From: Comamonas suwonensis
GTDB taxonomy: Bacteria; Pseudomonadota; Gammaproteobacteria; Burkholderiales; Burkholderiaceae_C
Assembly (NCBI RefSeq): GCF_012844455.2
Contig: NZ_JABBCQ020000007.1
Span: 124,001-188,000, forward strand
DNA: 64,000 nucleotides
Direction: 5' to 3'
This document shows positions 50,915-60,087 of this stretch, piece by piece (within the stretch, counting starts at the first letter, position 1; each line of letters begins with the position of its first letter). Made by a program: the position numbers and the translations under genes. The notes beneath the pieces are model-generated. The model searched no databases, was not told where the DNA came from, and worked only from the letters and a program-made list of their open reading frames with translations.

Positions 50915-53014
50915 ATGGCATTAAGGTATTCACCGCTGGCCGCGGCATTGGGGCTGGCTTTTTCTGGCGCAGCGTGGGCGCAGCAAGCATCGGAAGTGAC
51001 ACTGGGGGAGGTGCAGGTTCGCAGCGATCGCCAGCTCGATCCCAGCTACAACCCGCCTACGGCAACGAGCGCAACCAAGATTGAGGCACCGCTGCGCGAT
51101 ATCCCTCAGACCGTGAATCTGGTGCCGCAGAGCCTGCTGCGTGATCAGGTCGCGCAGTCCATGCAAGATGCCCTCAAAGCCGTGCCTGGCGTGGGCCTGT
51201 CTCATGGCGATGGTCAGCGCGATCAGGTCACCATTCGCGGCTTCTCAGCCATTGCCGATCAGTTTGTGGATGGTTTGCGCGATGACGCGCTGTACTTCAG
51301 GGACTTGTCCAATATTGAGCAGATTGAAGTGCTCAAAGGCCCTGCGTCGGTGCTCTATGGGCGTGGCTCATCGGGCGGATTGATCAACCGCATCACCAAG
51401 AAGCCGGGAGGCAACTTCAGCGAAGTGGGTCTGACACTTGGGCGCTGGAACCAGCGCCGGGGCGAGTTCGACCTGGCCCGTGCACCAGAGGGCGGTGTGG
51501 TGTCTTATCGCCTGACCGGCGCCGTCGAGCGCGCCGACAGCTATCGTGACCAGCAGTTTCTGGATCGCAAGGCAATGGCCGCATCAGTGTTGATCAAACC
51601 CAGCGCCGACACCAGTGTGCTGCTGCAGGCCGACTATCTCAAAGACAGCCGGTTGACGGATTTCGGTATACCCGCATATCAGGGCAGGCCCGTCAACGTG
51701 GCCCCGGGCACCTATTACGGCGCGGCGAATGCCAGGGATGTGGATGTGAGCAGAGCCGAGGTGGCATCGCTGGGTGCGACCTTGAATCACCGTATCAGCG
51801 ACAGCTTGTCGCTGCGCAATGCATTCCGCTACTACGACTATTCGCTGGAAAGAAGCAACACGCTGGTCGGTTCGGTCAATGAGAAGGCGATGACTGCATC
51901 GCTGACCCGGGGTGATCTGCAGCGTGACGAAAGCGGCTTCTTCAATCAGACCGAGCTGACGCAAAAGCTGGAGCTGGCGGGGATGAAGCATCAGCTGCTG
52001 TATGGCTTTGAATTCGGTCGCCAGAGCAAGGAGCTGATCTCATACAGCCGGGCCAATGTGGCGACCGTCTCGCTCTTGAATCCGGTGCTGCCAACCCTGC
52101 CGCGGCGCATTGATGGCAAGCCTTCGGCAGACAATCAAAGCGTCTTCAAGGTGGCCAGCGTATACCTGCAGGACTTGGTCACCATTACCCCACAGTGGAA
52201 GGCTCTGGCGGGCGTGCGTTACGACCGTTTCCAGCAGGACACGCATGAGCGCCAGCCCGGCAAGCCGGATCTGGGTCGCACGGACACAGCCTGGAGCCCG
52301 CGCATCGGTCTGGTCTATCAGCCATCGTCTGCGTGGTCTTACTATGCTTCGTGGAGCAAGTCCTTCCAGCCCTCGGGTGAAACCTTTGCGCTGGCTGCGA
52401 GCAATGCGCAACTGGCACCGGAGAAGACGACCAGCCAGGAGGTTGGTGTCAAGTGGGATCTGCCGGATGGCAAGGCGTCGGTCACAGCTTCGCTGTTCAA
52501 GCTGGAGCGCACCAATATCAAGAGCACCGACCCCACAACCAATACCGTTGTGCCTCTGGGTGTACAGCGCACCAATGGCTTGGAGCTGACCTTTGCGGGT
52601 GAAATTGTGCCCTCCTGGCAGATCTGGGCAGGCTATGCCTTCCTTGACGGTGAAATGACGACATCGCCAGCTGTTGATGCAGGCCAGCCCGTGCAGGGCA
52701 AGCGTCCCACGCTGACCGCCAAGCACAGTGCCAACCTTTGGCTAACCAAAGCGCTGGGTCACGGCTTTGGTCTGGGCGGGGGGCTGAACTATGTGGGGGC
52801 CCGGTTTGCCAATCCAGGTAACACTGTGACCTTGCCTGGCTACGTGACGGTGGATGCCATGGCCTACTACCGCATGGGTGTCTGGGATGTACAGCTCAAG
52901 CTCAACAACCTGCTGGATCGCCGCTATATCGTCGCCGGTCATGGCAGCTCGCCCAACCTCAACCTGCCAGGTGCGCCGCGCTCTGCCCAGGTTGTGGCGC
53001 GCTATCGCTTCTAA
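50915..53014 (+). CDS. TonB-dependent siderophore receptor
   Basis: A 699-aa outer-membrane receptor. A signal peptide ends near AAWA-QQ (residue 23). A TonB-box-like stretch and plug domain (about 45-160) include IPQTVNLVPQSLLRDQ, VTIRGFSA and LKGPASVLYGRGSSGGLINRITKKP, all hallmarks of ferric-siderophore receptors. The barrel ends in VVARYRF with C-terminal Phe. It imports a ferric siderophore with energy from TonB/ExbBD. Iron supply would support the Fe-S and Rieske enzymes nearby, but this cassette looks inserted rather than native. Expression is expected to be Fur-repressed. The PepSY gene follows 3 bp later. Confidence 0.93.
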   Translation: MALRYSPLAAALGLAFSGAAWAQQASEVTLGEVQVRSDRQLDPSYNPPTATSATKIEAPLRDIPQTVNLVPQSLLRDQVAQSMQDALKAVPGVGLSHGDGQRDQVTIRGFSAIADQFVDGLRDDALYFRDLSNIEQIEVLKGPASVLYGRGSSGGLINRITKKPGGNFSEVGLTLGRWNQRRGEFDLARAPEGGVVSYRLTGAVERADSYRDQQFLDRKAMAASVLIKPSADTSVLLQADYLKDSRLTDFGIPAYQGRPVNVAPGTYYGAANARDVDVSRAEVASLGATLNHRISDSLSLRNAFRYYDYSLERSNTLVGSVNEKAMTASLTRGDLQRDESGFFNQTELTQKLELAGMKHQLLYGFEFGRQSKELISYSRANVATVSLLNPVLPTLPRRIDGKPSADNQSVFKVASVYLQDLVTITPQWKALAGVRYDRFQQDTHERQPGKPDLGRTDTAWSPRIGLVYQPSSAWSYYASWSKSFQPSGETFALAASNAQLAPEKTTSQEVGVKWDLPDGKASVTASLFKLERTNIKSTDPTTNTVVPLGVQRTNGLELTFAGEIVPSWQIWAGYAFLDGEMTTSPAVDAGQPVQGKRPTLTAKHSANLWLTKALGHGFGLGGGLNYVGARFANPGNTVTLPGYVTVDAMAYYRMGVWDVQLKLNNLLDRRYIVAGHGSSPNLNLPGAPRSAQVVARYRF

Positions 53015-53017
53015 AAA

Positions 53018-53731
53018 ATGAGCGCTATACGTCCATCGATAAAGGCGGAACCGGGGATGAGCGGTGAACCGATCACGCCGCGACCGGCAAAGTCCGGTGG
53101 CGGACATTTGTTTGTTCCGGCGCGCTGGCATCGGCCGGTCGTTCTCAAATGGCTGCGCCGCGTCCATGCCTGGCTGGGTATCTGGGGTGCCGCTCTTGGC
53201 TTGTTGTTTGGCGCCACGGGCCTGCTGCTCAATCATCGGGCCACGATGAAGATACCCGGCCCTGCGTATGACAACACCCAGTGGCAGCTCAGTCTGGCGC
53301 AGCAGCCTGCAGATATTGATGCACTGGTGCGGCAATTGCAGCAGGAGCTGGGGATTAGCAAACCACCGCATCAGAAAAAGGTGGAGGCCTCAGGCCCCAC
53401 ACCCTGGCCCGGTGCCAGGCAGCCTGAGCGCTGGCAGATTGCCTTTGCTGTCCCAAAGGCCACGGTCAATGCAGAATATTGGGTGGGCAACCAGTCGGTA
53501 TCGAGCAAGCGCATGGACCCCAATTTGCTGGCCAAGCTGAACCGGCTGCACATGGCAACCGGTGCATCTGCGGCCTGGATCTTGCTCACAGACACCCTGG
53601 CCGGTGCCTTGATTGCACTGTCGTTGACGGGCATCTTGCTCTGGACGAAGTTGCATGGCTGTCGCTTATTGGCTTTGGGTATTGGGGGAAGCAGTCTTGG
53701 ACTTTTGTTGTTGCTTGGCTTCACAGCTTGA
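53018..53731 (+). CDS. PepSY-associated transmembrane protein
   Basis: A 237-aa inner-membrane protein. Basic WLRRVHAWLGIWGA leads into TM1 (about 52-72, with GATGLLLNHRA), then a periplasmic domain of about 100 residues with KLNRLHMATGASAAW, and two TM helices at the C-terminus (about 185-207 and 215-236). This is the PepSY_TM layout often paired with siderophore receptors, where related proteins act as ferric-siderophore reductases. It starts 3 bp after the receptor stop; an alternative ATG 39 bp inside has a better GGAACCGGGG context. The chain is shorter than four-TM PepSY_TM reductases. Confidence 0.78.
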   Translation: MSAIRPSIKAEPGMSGEPITPRPAKSGGGHLFVPARWHRPVVLKWLRRVHAWLGIWGAALGLLFGATGLLLNHRATMKIPGPAYDNTQWQLSLAQQPADIDALVRQLQQELGISKPPHQKKVEASGPTPWPGARQPERWQIAFAVPKATVNAEYWVGNQSVSSKRMDPNLLAKLNRLHMATGASAAWILLTDTLAGALIALSLTGILLWTKLHGCRLLALGIGGSSLGLLLLLGFTA

Positions 53732-53763
53732 GTTGCCATGGAATGTGGGGTGCTGATGCTCCA

Positions 53764-53804
53764 TAAAAAAAGGTTCAGTGGCCGTCCCAAGCAGCCACTG
53801 AACC
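53764..53804 (-). terminator. Rho-independent terminator of the tesG operon
   Basis: On the minus strand GGTTCAGTGGC pairs with GCCACTGAACC (arms 53794-53804 and 53772-53782), followed by T7. A decayed copy of this stem is at 50445-50477. Confidence 0.85.
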
Positions 53805-53842
53805 CGAATCCAAAGTGGAAATGAGAACCTGAAGAAAACGGC

Positions 53843-54880
53843 TTAGGCCGTGACAGCCGCCTTGCGGTTGCGAACCATGGTCAGGGCCGTGTCTTCAATC
53901 ATGTCTTCCTGACCGCCCACCATGCCGCGGCGGCCCAGCTCCAGCAGCAGCTCGCGCGCGGGAATGCCGTACTTGGCTTCAGCGCGCTTGGCAAACAGCA
54001 GGAAACTGCCATACACGCCAGCGTAGCCCAGTGTCAGCGCATCGCGGTCGATGCGGATGGGGAAGTCCATCAGCGGGACCACCAGGTCTTCGGCGACGTC
54101 CTGGATTTTGAACACGTCCACGCCGGTTTCAATGCCCATGCGGGCGCACACGGCAATCAGCACTTCCATGGGGGTGTTGCCGGCACCAGCGCCCAGGCCG
54201 GCGGCTGCCGCGTCGATGCGGTTGGCACCGACTTCGATCGCAGCCAGTGAGTTGGCAATGCCCATCGCCATGTTGTGGTGACCATGGAAGCCCAGCTCGG
54301 TCTCCGCATTCAGTGCCTGGCGCACGGCAGACAGGCGCTCTTTTACGTCGTCAGGCAGCATATAGCCGGCCGAGTCGGTGATGTAGATGCAGTTGGCACC
54401 GTAGCTTTCCATCAGCTTGGCCTGCTTGACCAGACCTTCGGCGCTGTTCATGTGCGCCATCATCAAAAAGCCCACCGTGTCCATGCCCATCTTGCGGGCC
54501 ATGGAAATGTGCTGCTCGGACACATCGGCCTCGGTGCAATGGGTGGCCACGCGGATGGTGGAGACGCCGAGGTCGTAGGCCATCTTCAGGTGGTCGACGG
54601 TACCGATGCCGGGCAGCAGCAGGGCGGACACTTTGGCCTGCTTCATGAGCGGGATGACGGCACCCAGATACTCTTCGTCGGTGTGGGAGGGGAAGCCGTA
54701 ATTGACGGAGCTGCCGCCCAGACCGTCACCGTGGGTGACTTCGATCAGGGGCACGCCAGCTGCATCGAGACCGCAGGCCACGGTTTTCATTTGTTCCAGC
54801 GAGATGAGGTGGCGCTTGGGGTGCATGCCGTCGCGCAGCGTCATGTCATGAACGGTGATTTTCTTACCTTTGAGGGACAT
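53843..54880 (-). CDS. tesG: 4-hydroxy-2-oxovalerate aldolase
   Basis: A 345-aa HMGL-like aldolase of the DmpG/BphI family. The active-site start TLRDGMH (R16, D17, H20) and the metal-binding GFHGHHN segment are intact. The C-terminal communication domain ends [19 protein letters not shown]. In steroid degradation it cleaves the 4-hydroxy-2-oxo acid from ring A into pyruvate and an aldehyde, which is channelled to TesF. It is last gene of the minus-strand A2-D-E-F-G operon, 14 bp after tesF. GGAGAAG precedes ATG. Its 3' end is duplicated as a relic at 50442-50655. Confidence 0.95.
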   Translation of the reverse strand: MSLKGKKITVHDMTLRDGMHPKRHLISLEQMKTVACGLDAAGVPLIEVTHGDGLGGSSVNYGFPSHTDEEYLGAVIPLMKQAKVSALLLPGIGTVDHLKMAYDLGVSTIRVATHCTEADVSEQHISMARKMGMDTVGFLMMAHMNSAEGLVKQAKLMESYGANCIYITDSAGYMLPDDVKERLSAVRQALNAETELGFHGHHNMAMGIANSLAAIEVGANRIDAAAAGLGAGAGNTPMEVLIAVCARMGIETGVDVFKIQDVAEDLVVPLMDFPIRIDRDALTLGYAGVYGSFLLFAKRAEAKYGIPARELLLELGRRGMVGGQEDMIEDTALTMVRNRKAAVTA

Positions 54881-54894
54881 GTTCTTCTCCTAGA

Positions 54895-55818
54895 TCAGGC
54901 TGCAACAGCGACTTCAGCGGGCTCAAAGCGGCCAGCCAGGATTTCTTCAGCAAACATCTCAGCCGTGCGCGCGGCAGCGGCGGTCATGATGTCCAGGTTG
55001 CCGGCGTACTTGGGCAGGTAGTCGCCCAGGCCTTCGACTTCCATGTAGATGGAGACGCGGTTGCCGTCGATGACCGGGCCGTTGACCAGCTTGTAGCCGG
55101 GCACGTACTTCTGCACTTGCTTGATCATGTCCTGCACGGATGCTTCGATCTCGGCAACCTTGGGTGTGTCCACCGTCAGGCAGTGAATGGTGTCGCGCAT
55201 GATGAGCGGCGGCTCTGCCGGGTTGATCACGATGATGGCCTTGCCTTTTTGGGCGCCACCAATCTTCTCCACGGCACCGGCTGTGGTGCGCGTGAACTCG
55301 TCAATGTTCTTGCGGGTACCGGGGCCTACCGACTTGCTGGACACCGTCGCCACGATTTCGCCATAGCTCACGGCTTGCACGCGCGAGACCGCTGCGACCA
55401 TGGGGATGGTGGCCTGGCCGCCGCAGGTGACCATGTTCACGTTCATGGCCTTTTCAGCCACCTTCTCGGCCAGATTCACGCTGGGCACGCAGTAGGGGCC
55501 GATGGCCGCAGGTGTCAGGTCGATCATCAGCACGCCCAGTTCGTTGAGCTTGCGGCTGTTTTCAGCGTGGACATAGGCGCTGGTAGCGTCAAAGGCGATC
55601 TGGATGCCGTCTTCCTTGACGAAGGGCAGCAGGCCATCCACGCCATCAGCCGTGGTCTTGATGCCCATTTCGCGGGCGCGCTTCAGGCCATCAGATTCGG
55701 GGTCGATACCGACCATCCACACAGGCTCCAGAATGGAGGAGCGCTGCAGTTTCATGAGCAGATCGGTGCCGATGTTGCCGGGACCGATCAGTGCGCACTT
55801 GATTTTCTTTTGCGTCAT
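54895..55818 (-). CDS. tesF: Acetaldehyde/propionaldehyde dehydrogenase (acylating)
   Basis: A 307-aa protein of the DmpF/BphJ family. GPGNIGTDL (12-20) is the NAD-binding loop, and Cys132 in VTCGGQ is the catalytic nucleophile at the canonical number. It oxidises the aldehyde released by TesG to acetyl- or propionyl-CoA, using NAD+ and CoA, in a TesG-TesF channelling complex. It sits between tesE (6 bp) and tesG (14 bp). GGAGTAAG lies ahead of ATG. Confidence 0.95.
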   Translation of the reverse strand: MTQKKIKCALIGPGNIGTDLLMKLQRSSILEPVWMVGIDPESDGLKRAREMGIKTTADGVDGLLPFVKEDGIQIAFDATSAYVHAENSRKLNELGVLMIDLTPAAIGPYCVPSVNLAEKVAEKAMNVNMVTCGGQATIPMVAAVSRVQAVSYGEIVATVSSKSVGPGTRKNIDEFTRTTAGAVEKIGGAQKGKAIIVINPAEPPLIMRDTIHCLTVDTPKVAEIEASVQDMIKQVQKYVPGYKLVNGPVIDGNRVSIYMEVEGLGDYLPKYAGNLDIMTAAAARTAEMFAEEILAGRFEPAEVAVAA

Positions 55819-55824
55819 GGTGTC

Positions 55825-56619
55825 TTACTCCGTGAATTGAATGGAACAGGTGCCCATGCCTTCGATGACCATGTCGAAACGGTCGCCGGCAGAGGCAGGC
55901 ACGAGAGGGGCGAGAGAGCCGGAGAGAATCACTTCGCCAGCCTTGAACGGAATGCCGAAAGCGCCCAGGGTGTTGGCCAGCCAGGCCACCGCTTCAGCCG
56001 GGTGGCCTTGCACCGCGCTGCCCAGGCCAGCACCTGCAGGCTGGCCGTTCTTGGTCATTTGCATGGAGGCTGCGGCCAGGTCCAGCGAAGCCGGGTCAGT
56101 GTGCTGCTTGCCGATGACGAATACGCCGCAAGAGGCGTTATCGGCCACGGTGTCCTGAATCTTGATCTTCCAGTCATTGATGCGTGAATCAACAATTTCG
56201 AAGCAGGGTGCGACCCATTTGGTAGCGGCCAGAACGTCTTCCTTGGTCACGCCCGGGCCTTGCAGGTCCTTCTTGAGCATGAAAGCGATTTCGCCTTCGG
56301 CGCGGGGCTGGATGAGGCCGGAGGCTTTGAGCGAGACGGCGGCTCCGTCCTCGAACTGCATGCTGTCGGTGAGAAAGCCAAAGTCGGGCTGGAATACACC
56401 CAGCATGTCCTGCACGGGCTTGGACGTGACGCCGATTTTCTTGCCAATCAGGCGCTCGCCCGATGCTTCACGCAGGCGCAGCATGTGCAGGGAGATGTGA
56501 TAAGCGTCTTCCACCGTCATTTCGGGGTGGCTGTCGGTCAGCGGAGCCAGGGTCTTGGCGGTGCGCAGCGCGTCATATAGGCGCTGGCCTTGGGCTTCAA
56601 TAAATTGCTTGTCGCTCAT
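55825..56619 (-). CDS. tesE: 2-hydroxypenta/hexa-2,4-dienoate hydratase
   Basis: A 264-aa protein of the MhpD/DmpE hydratase family. KKIGVTSKPVQDMLGVFQPDFGF (near 65-87), PRAEGEIAFMLKKDL (near 112) and the C-terminal SGSLAPLVPASAGD are typical, and the Glu-rich segment AEGE and downstream Glu in CFEIVDSRI are the metal-binding region. It hydrates the dienoate from ring A to the 4-hydroxy-2-oxo acid for TesG. The ATG lies 6 bp after the tesD stop, so it is probably translationally coupled. Confidence 0.94.
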   Translation of the reverse strand: MSDKQFIEAQGQRLYDALRTAKTLAPLTDSHPEMTVEDAYHISLHMLRLREASGERLIGKKIGVTSKPVQDMLGVFQPDFGFLTDSMQFEDGAAVSLKASGLIQPRAEGEIAFMLKKDLQGPGVTKEDVLAATKWVAPCFEIVDSRINDWKIKIQDTVADNASCGVFVIGKQHTDPASLDLAAASMQMTKNGQPAGAGLGSAVQGHPAEAVAWLANTLGAFGIPFKAGEVILSGSLAPLVPASAGDRFDMVIEGMGTCSIQFTE

Positions 56620-56625
56620 GATGGA

Positions 56626-57465
56626 TCAGCCGTTTTGCATGAAGTCGATGCAGGTGCGGTTGAACATATTGCGGTGCTCAACCTGTACCCAGTGACCGCA
56701 CTGGTTGACCAGAACGATGCGGCAGTTCTTGATGCCGTTTGCCAACTTTTCAGCGCCGCCCACAGGGTTGAAGGCATCTTGCATGCCCCAGAAGCCCAGC
56801 ACATTGCACTTCAGATCGGGCAGTTGTTCGGTCATGTTGGGGATATACAGGCGCTGGCGCGACGCGTCGGTCTGTGTGAGTGCAATAGGGGCGCGCTCGT
56901 TGATGATCTCGTCGGTCAGCAGCGATTGGTCCACCACCTGCATGCTCATCACGGCGCGCATGGCTTCGGGACCAGTCTTGCCGGACTTGTAGATGTTGAA
57001 CATATTGGTAATGCCGGGCATGGCCATATAGGCTTCAAACTCTTCCACGCCGCCGGGGGCCATCAGGATCAGGCTCTTGACGTCTTCAGGGTACTTGAGC
57101 GCATAGCCCAGTGCCACGGCTCCGCCCAGCGAGTTGCCCAACAAGGTGATGTTCTTCAGGCCCAGCTTGTCGACCAGACCCTTGACGCCAGCGATGAAGA
57201 AATCCATGTCGTACTGCTTGGGCTCTTCGGTCTTGGAAGACAGTCCATAGCCCAGCAGATCAGGAACGATGGAGCGGAATCCCGCCTTGGCAAACTCGGG
57301 GTAGTTGCCCTTGAAGTTGCTGTAGCCGCTGGCACCACCGCCTGCGCCGTGCAAAAAGATGACGGGATCACCCGAGCCTTGCTCGTGATAGTGCACGCGC
57401 TGGGGCTGGCCGGCCACATTGCCGATGTCCACATATTTGCCTTCGGGGATGGAAAAAGTGCTCAT
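56626..57465 (-). CDS. tesD: 4,9-DSHA hydrolase (meta-cleavage product hydrolase)
   Basis: A 279-aa alpha/beta hydrolase of the BphD/HsaD type. FLHGAGGGASGYSNF forms the oxyanion-hole region (37-51), Ser112 is in GNSLGG, Asp230 in GMQD and His258 in CGHW. In TA441-type degradation it cuts the C-C bond of the ring-A meta-cleavage product 4,9-DSHA, giving the hexadienoate for TesE and the perhydroindane acid. It lies between tesA2 and tesE. TesB, which makes its substrate, is not in the window. Confidence 0.95.
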   Translation of the reverse strand: MSTFSIPEGKYVDIGNVAGQPQRVHYHEQGSGDPVIFLHGAGGGASGYSNFKGNYPEFAKAGFRSIVPDLLGYGLSSKTEEPKQYDMDFFIAGVKGLVDKLGLKNITLLGNSLGGAVALGYALKYPEDVKSLILMAPGGVEEFEAYMAMPGITNMFNIYKSGKTGPEAMRAVMSMQVVDQSLLTDEIINERAPIALTQTDASRQRLYIPNMTEQLPDLKCNVLGFWGMQDAFNPVGGAEKLANGIKNCRIVLVNQCGHWVQVEHRNMFNRTCIDFMQNG

Positions 57466-57532
57466 CTCTGTTCTTTATGGTTGGAGTGGATTGGCGAAGG
57501 CTGTCTCCGGCCTTCGGCTGAAAAATGGGCAT

Positions 57533-58510
57533 TCAGGCCTTGGCTTGCCAGAGTTTGGGCAGACCAGGGTCGGTGGCGGTGATCGCTTTCTTGAGCAGAT
57601 TGCGCAGCGTGGCTGCTTCCATCTCGCCCAGGCTTTCGATCAGATCGGTCTCTACCGCCTTGGCCGCGGCCAGCACATGCAAGATGGCTGTGTTGCCTTG
57701 CGCCGTCAGCTGCAGTGACTCAGCGCGACCACGGCTTTCTTCCACCCAGCCTTTGCTGATGAGGGATTGCAGTGCCACGGTGCCAATGTCAGTGCCTGTG
57801 TAGGCCATGTGCGAGGCGATCTCGGCAGGCGACTGAGGTTGCTGGATGCTGAGCAGGGAGAGCACGTAAAAATCAGCATCCGTCATACCGTAGGCCGCCA
57901 TGGGCTTGCGCAGGCCGCTTAAGAATTGGAAGTGAGCACGGCCCATCAGATAGCCGATGAGATTCTCTGAATACGCGGCATTGGTATCGGCTGCAGGCTC
58001 GCTGGCCACAGCACTGGCCATGCGCGATGCCAGTGCGTAGCCACCGGTCACATACAACAGAGGCGGGTGCGGATTGGAGTCGTAGCCAGTCACTTCGCCC
58101 ACAAAAATGATGTGGTCGCCGCCGTCGTACTGGAAGGCTGTCTTGCACTGAAAGCGCGCGCTGCAGTCTTGCAGCAGAGGGGCATGTGCTTCTTCTGAGT
58201 CCAGTGGCAGGCCCGAGAACTTGTCTTCGCCGGCTCGGGCAAAGCGGTTGGACAGGGCTTCTTGCTCGTTAGAGAGAATGTGCACATTCCAGGTCTGAGC
58301 GCTCTGGAATACGGGCAGGCTACGTGCGTTCTTGGCCAGACTCCACAGAACCATGGGCGGCTCCAGCGAAACCGAATTGAAGCTGTTGGCGGTGATTCCT
58401 ACAGGCTCGCCATTTTCGGCACGGGTGGTGACGATGGTGACCCCTGTGCCGAACATGCCCAGGGTGCGGCGGAAGTCTTTGGGGTCGAAGGTTGCTGTAG
58501 TACTTTGCAT
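57533..58510 (-). CDS. tesA2: Flavin reductase component of 3-HSA hydroxylase, with MarR-like C-terminal domain
   Basis: A 325-aa protein. Residues about 8-170 are the flavin reductase fold (MFGTGVTIVTTRAENG, GITANSFNSVSLEPPMVLWSL). Residues about 215-325 look like a MarR-type winged helix (MTDADFYVLSLLSIQQPQSPAEIASHMAYTG then a wing and long helix). The 4-hydroxyphenylacetate hydroxylase reductase C1 of Acinetobacter baumannii has the same build, and there the MarR-like domain senses substrate and controls reductase activity. Here it would supply FMNH2 or FADH2 to TesA1. ATG at 58510 is chosen; the longer frame requires TTG. It is first gene of the minus-strand operon. Confidence 0.9.
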   Translation of the reverse strand: MQSTTATFDPKDFRRTLGMFGTGVTIVTTRAENGEPVGITANSFNSVSLEPPMVLWSLAKNARSLPVFQSAQTWNVHILSNEQEALSNRFARAGEDKFSGLPLDSEEAHAPLLQDCSARFQCKTAFQYDGGDHIIFVGEVTGYDSNPHPPLLYVTGGYALASRMASAVASEPAADTNAAYSENLIGYLMGRAHFQFLSGLRKPMAAYGMTDADFYVLSLLSIQQPQSPAEIASHMAYTGTDIGTVALQSLISKGWVEESRGRAESLQLTAQGNTAILHVLAAAKAVETDLIESLGEMEAATLRNLLKKAITATDPGLPKLWQAKA

Positions 58511-58673
58511 GGGGTGAATGTCTCCTTGCTCCAAGAGTGCTGGCTATGGGCAATTTTTGAATCCTTCACATGGACTAGCAGAGGTAAACAGGTCTTGGTG
58601 TTTGTCCTAGGGTTCTGTTTTTTGCTGTGCTGAACCCGCTTGGAGTGGAGCGGTTTTGTGCATGTTTACTCGT

Positions 58674-58687
58674 TAGTCTGATCGGAC
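58674..58687 (+). promoter_or_regulatory. Cluster operator motif, site 12
   Basis: AGTCT-GATC-GGACG followed by ATGA, 103 bp upstream of tesA1, in the 279-bp divergent gap with tesA2. Confidence 0.55.
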
Positions 58688-58789
58688 GATGAATGGGAAT
58701 TTGCATGGTGAGAGCATTCCTGTCATAGGCAAAAAGGCCTTGCCCACCACACCACAAGCCGTCCGGTGGAGCGGCAACTGGAGACCTGA

Positions 58790-59986
58790 ATGAACACAAT
58801 GACAGACAACTACCTCACCCCCGATGCGCTGGCCGTGATCGAGCGTGCCAAGGCGCTGGCACCCAAGCTGGCCGCTCGCGCACAGCAAGCAGATCGCGAA
58901 GGTAAGATCAGCGACGAAACCGTTCAGCAGATGGCCGAGGCGGGTCTGTTCCGTGTGCTGCAACCCAAGCGCTGGGGTGGCTATGAAATGGACCCGCGCG
59001 TTTTCTACAGCGTGCAGATGGAGCTGGCCAAAGGCTGTATGTCCACTGCCTGGATTTATGGGGTGGTCGGTGTGCACCCCTGGCAGCTGGGTCTGTTCCC
59101 CGCTCAGGCGCAGGAGGATGTCTGGGGCAAGGACAGCGGCGTGCGCATTGCCTCGACCTATATGCCTACCGGCAAGGCAGAGCCTGTGGACGGTGGTTTC
59201 AAGTTCAATGGCCGCTGGAGCTTCTCCACTGGCTCCAAGCATTGCGACTGGCTGTTCCTGGGCGGACTGCTGCCCAAGCGCGATGGCACCCCCGGCTTTG
59301 AGCATGTGACCTTCCTGCTGCCCAAGAGCGACTACCGCATTGAAGACAACTGGGATGTGCTGGGCCTGCGCGGCACTGGCAGTCACGACATTGTGGTGGA
59401 AGACGCATTCGTGCCTGCGCACCGCATTCAGTACACCAATGACCACAGCGATGCGGGTTGCCCTGGTCGCGTGGAAAACACCAGCTGGCTGTTCCGCATT
59501 CCCTTCACCCATGTATTCCAGCGTGCCGTGTCAACGGCTTGCCTGGGCGCGCTGGAAGGCACGATTGCCTCGTTCACCGAGCGTGCCACGGCACACGTGG
59601 GCAAGCATGGCAACAAGATGGCCGAAGACGTGAATGCGCAGACTGCGGTGACGGAAGCTGCCATTGCCCTGGACCAGCTGAAGCTGGTGCTGTTCCGCAA
59701 CTATGCACGCATCGTGGACGCTGCCAAGACCGGTATTCAGCTGTCGCTGGAAGAACGCCTGCTGCAGCGTGCCCAGGCTTCCTATGTGCCTAAGCTCACC
59801 GGCTATCACGTCAACGAGATGATGCGTGCCTGCGCCGCCAGCGGTACCTTCAAGAGCAACCCCATTGAGCGCGTGTTCCGAGACATCCATCAGGGCCGTA
59901 CCCACATCGCCAACAATACGGATGCCTATGTGCGTGCCTATGGGTCGCATGTGCTGGGCATTCCTAATCAGGAACCTTTCGTCTGA
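58790..59986 (+). CDS. tesA1: Flavin-dependent monooxygenase (3-HSA hydroxylase oxygenase)
   Basis: A 398-aa protein of the acyl-CoA-dehydrogenase-fold group D monooxygenases (HsaA, HpaH C2). Landmarks are RWGGYEMDPRVF near 62-73, GRWSFSTGSKHCDWLFLGG near 140, LGLRGTGSHDIVVEDAFVP near 188 and the C-terminal HIANNTDAY. It hydroxylates 3-HSA at C4 using reduced flavin from TesA2 and O2, making the catechol for TesB. GGAGACC precedes ATG. It is divergent from tesA2 with a shared regulatory gap, and tesH follows 101 bp downstream past a hairpin. Confidence 0.94.
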   Translation: MNTMTDNYLTPDALAVIERAKALAPKLAARAQQADREGKISDETVQQMAEAGLFRVLQPKRWGGYEMDPRVFYSVQMELAKGCMSTAWIYGVVGVHPWQLGLFPAQAQEDVWGKDSGVRIASTYMPTGKAEPVDGGFKFNGRWSFSTGSKHCDWLFLGGLLPKRDGTPGFEHVTFLLPKSDYRIEDNWDVLGLRGTGSHDIVVEDAFVPAHRIQYTNDHSDAGCPGRVENTSWLFRIPFTHVFQRAVSTACLGALEGTIASFTERATAHVGKHGNKMAEDVNAQTAVTEAAIALDQLKLVLFRNYARIVDAAKTGIQLSLEERLLQRAQASYVPKLTGYHVNEMMRACAASGTFKSNPIERVFRDIHQGRTHIANNTDAYVRAYGSHVLGIPNQEPFV

Positions 59987-60003
59987 ATCTGATCAGCTGA
60001 AAC

Positions 60004-60035
60004 TGCGGCAGTCGTCCATAGAGGCCACTGCCGCA
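60004..60035 (+). repeat. Hairpin between tesA1 and tesH
   Basis: TGCGGCAGT (60004-60012) pairs with ACTGCCGCA (60027-60035) with a 14-nt loop and no T tract. It may set differential mRNA stability within the operon. Confidence 0.4.
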
Positions 60036-60087
60036 AGCGTTCTTTTGCGACAGACCATCCATAAAACAAAGATTTCGGAGACAAGGT

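Noticed and set aside
58760-58773. CGTCC-GGTG-GAGCG as a second operator before tesA1
   Set aside because: The right half matches poorly and it overlaps the leader only 17 bp from the ATG.
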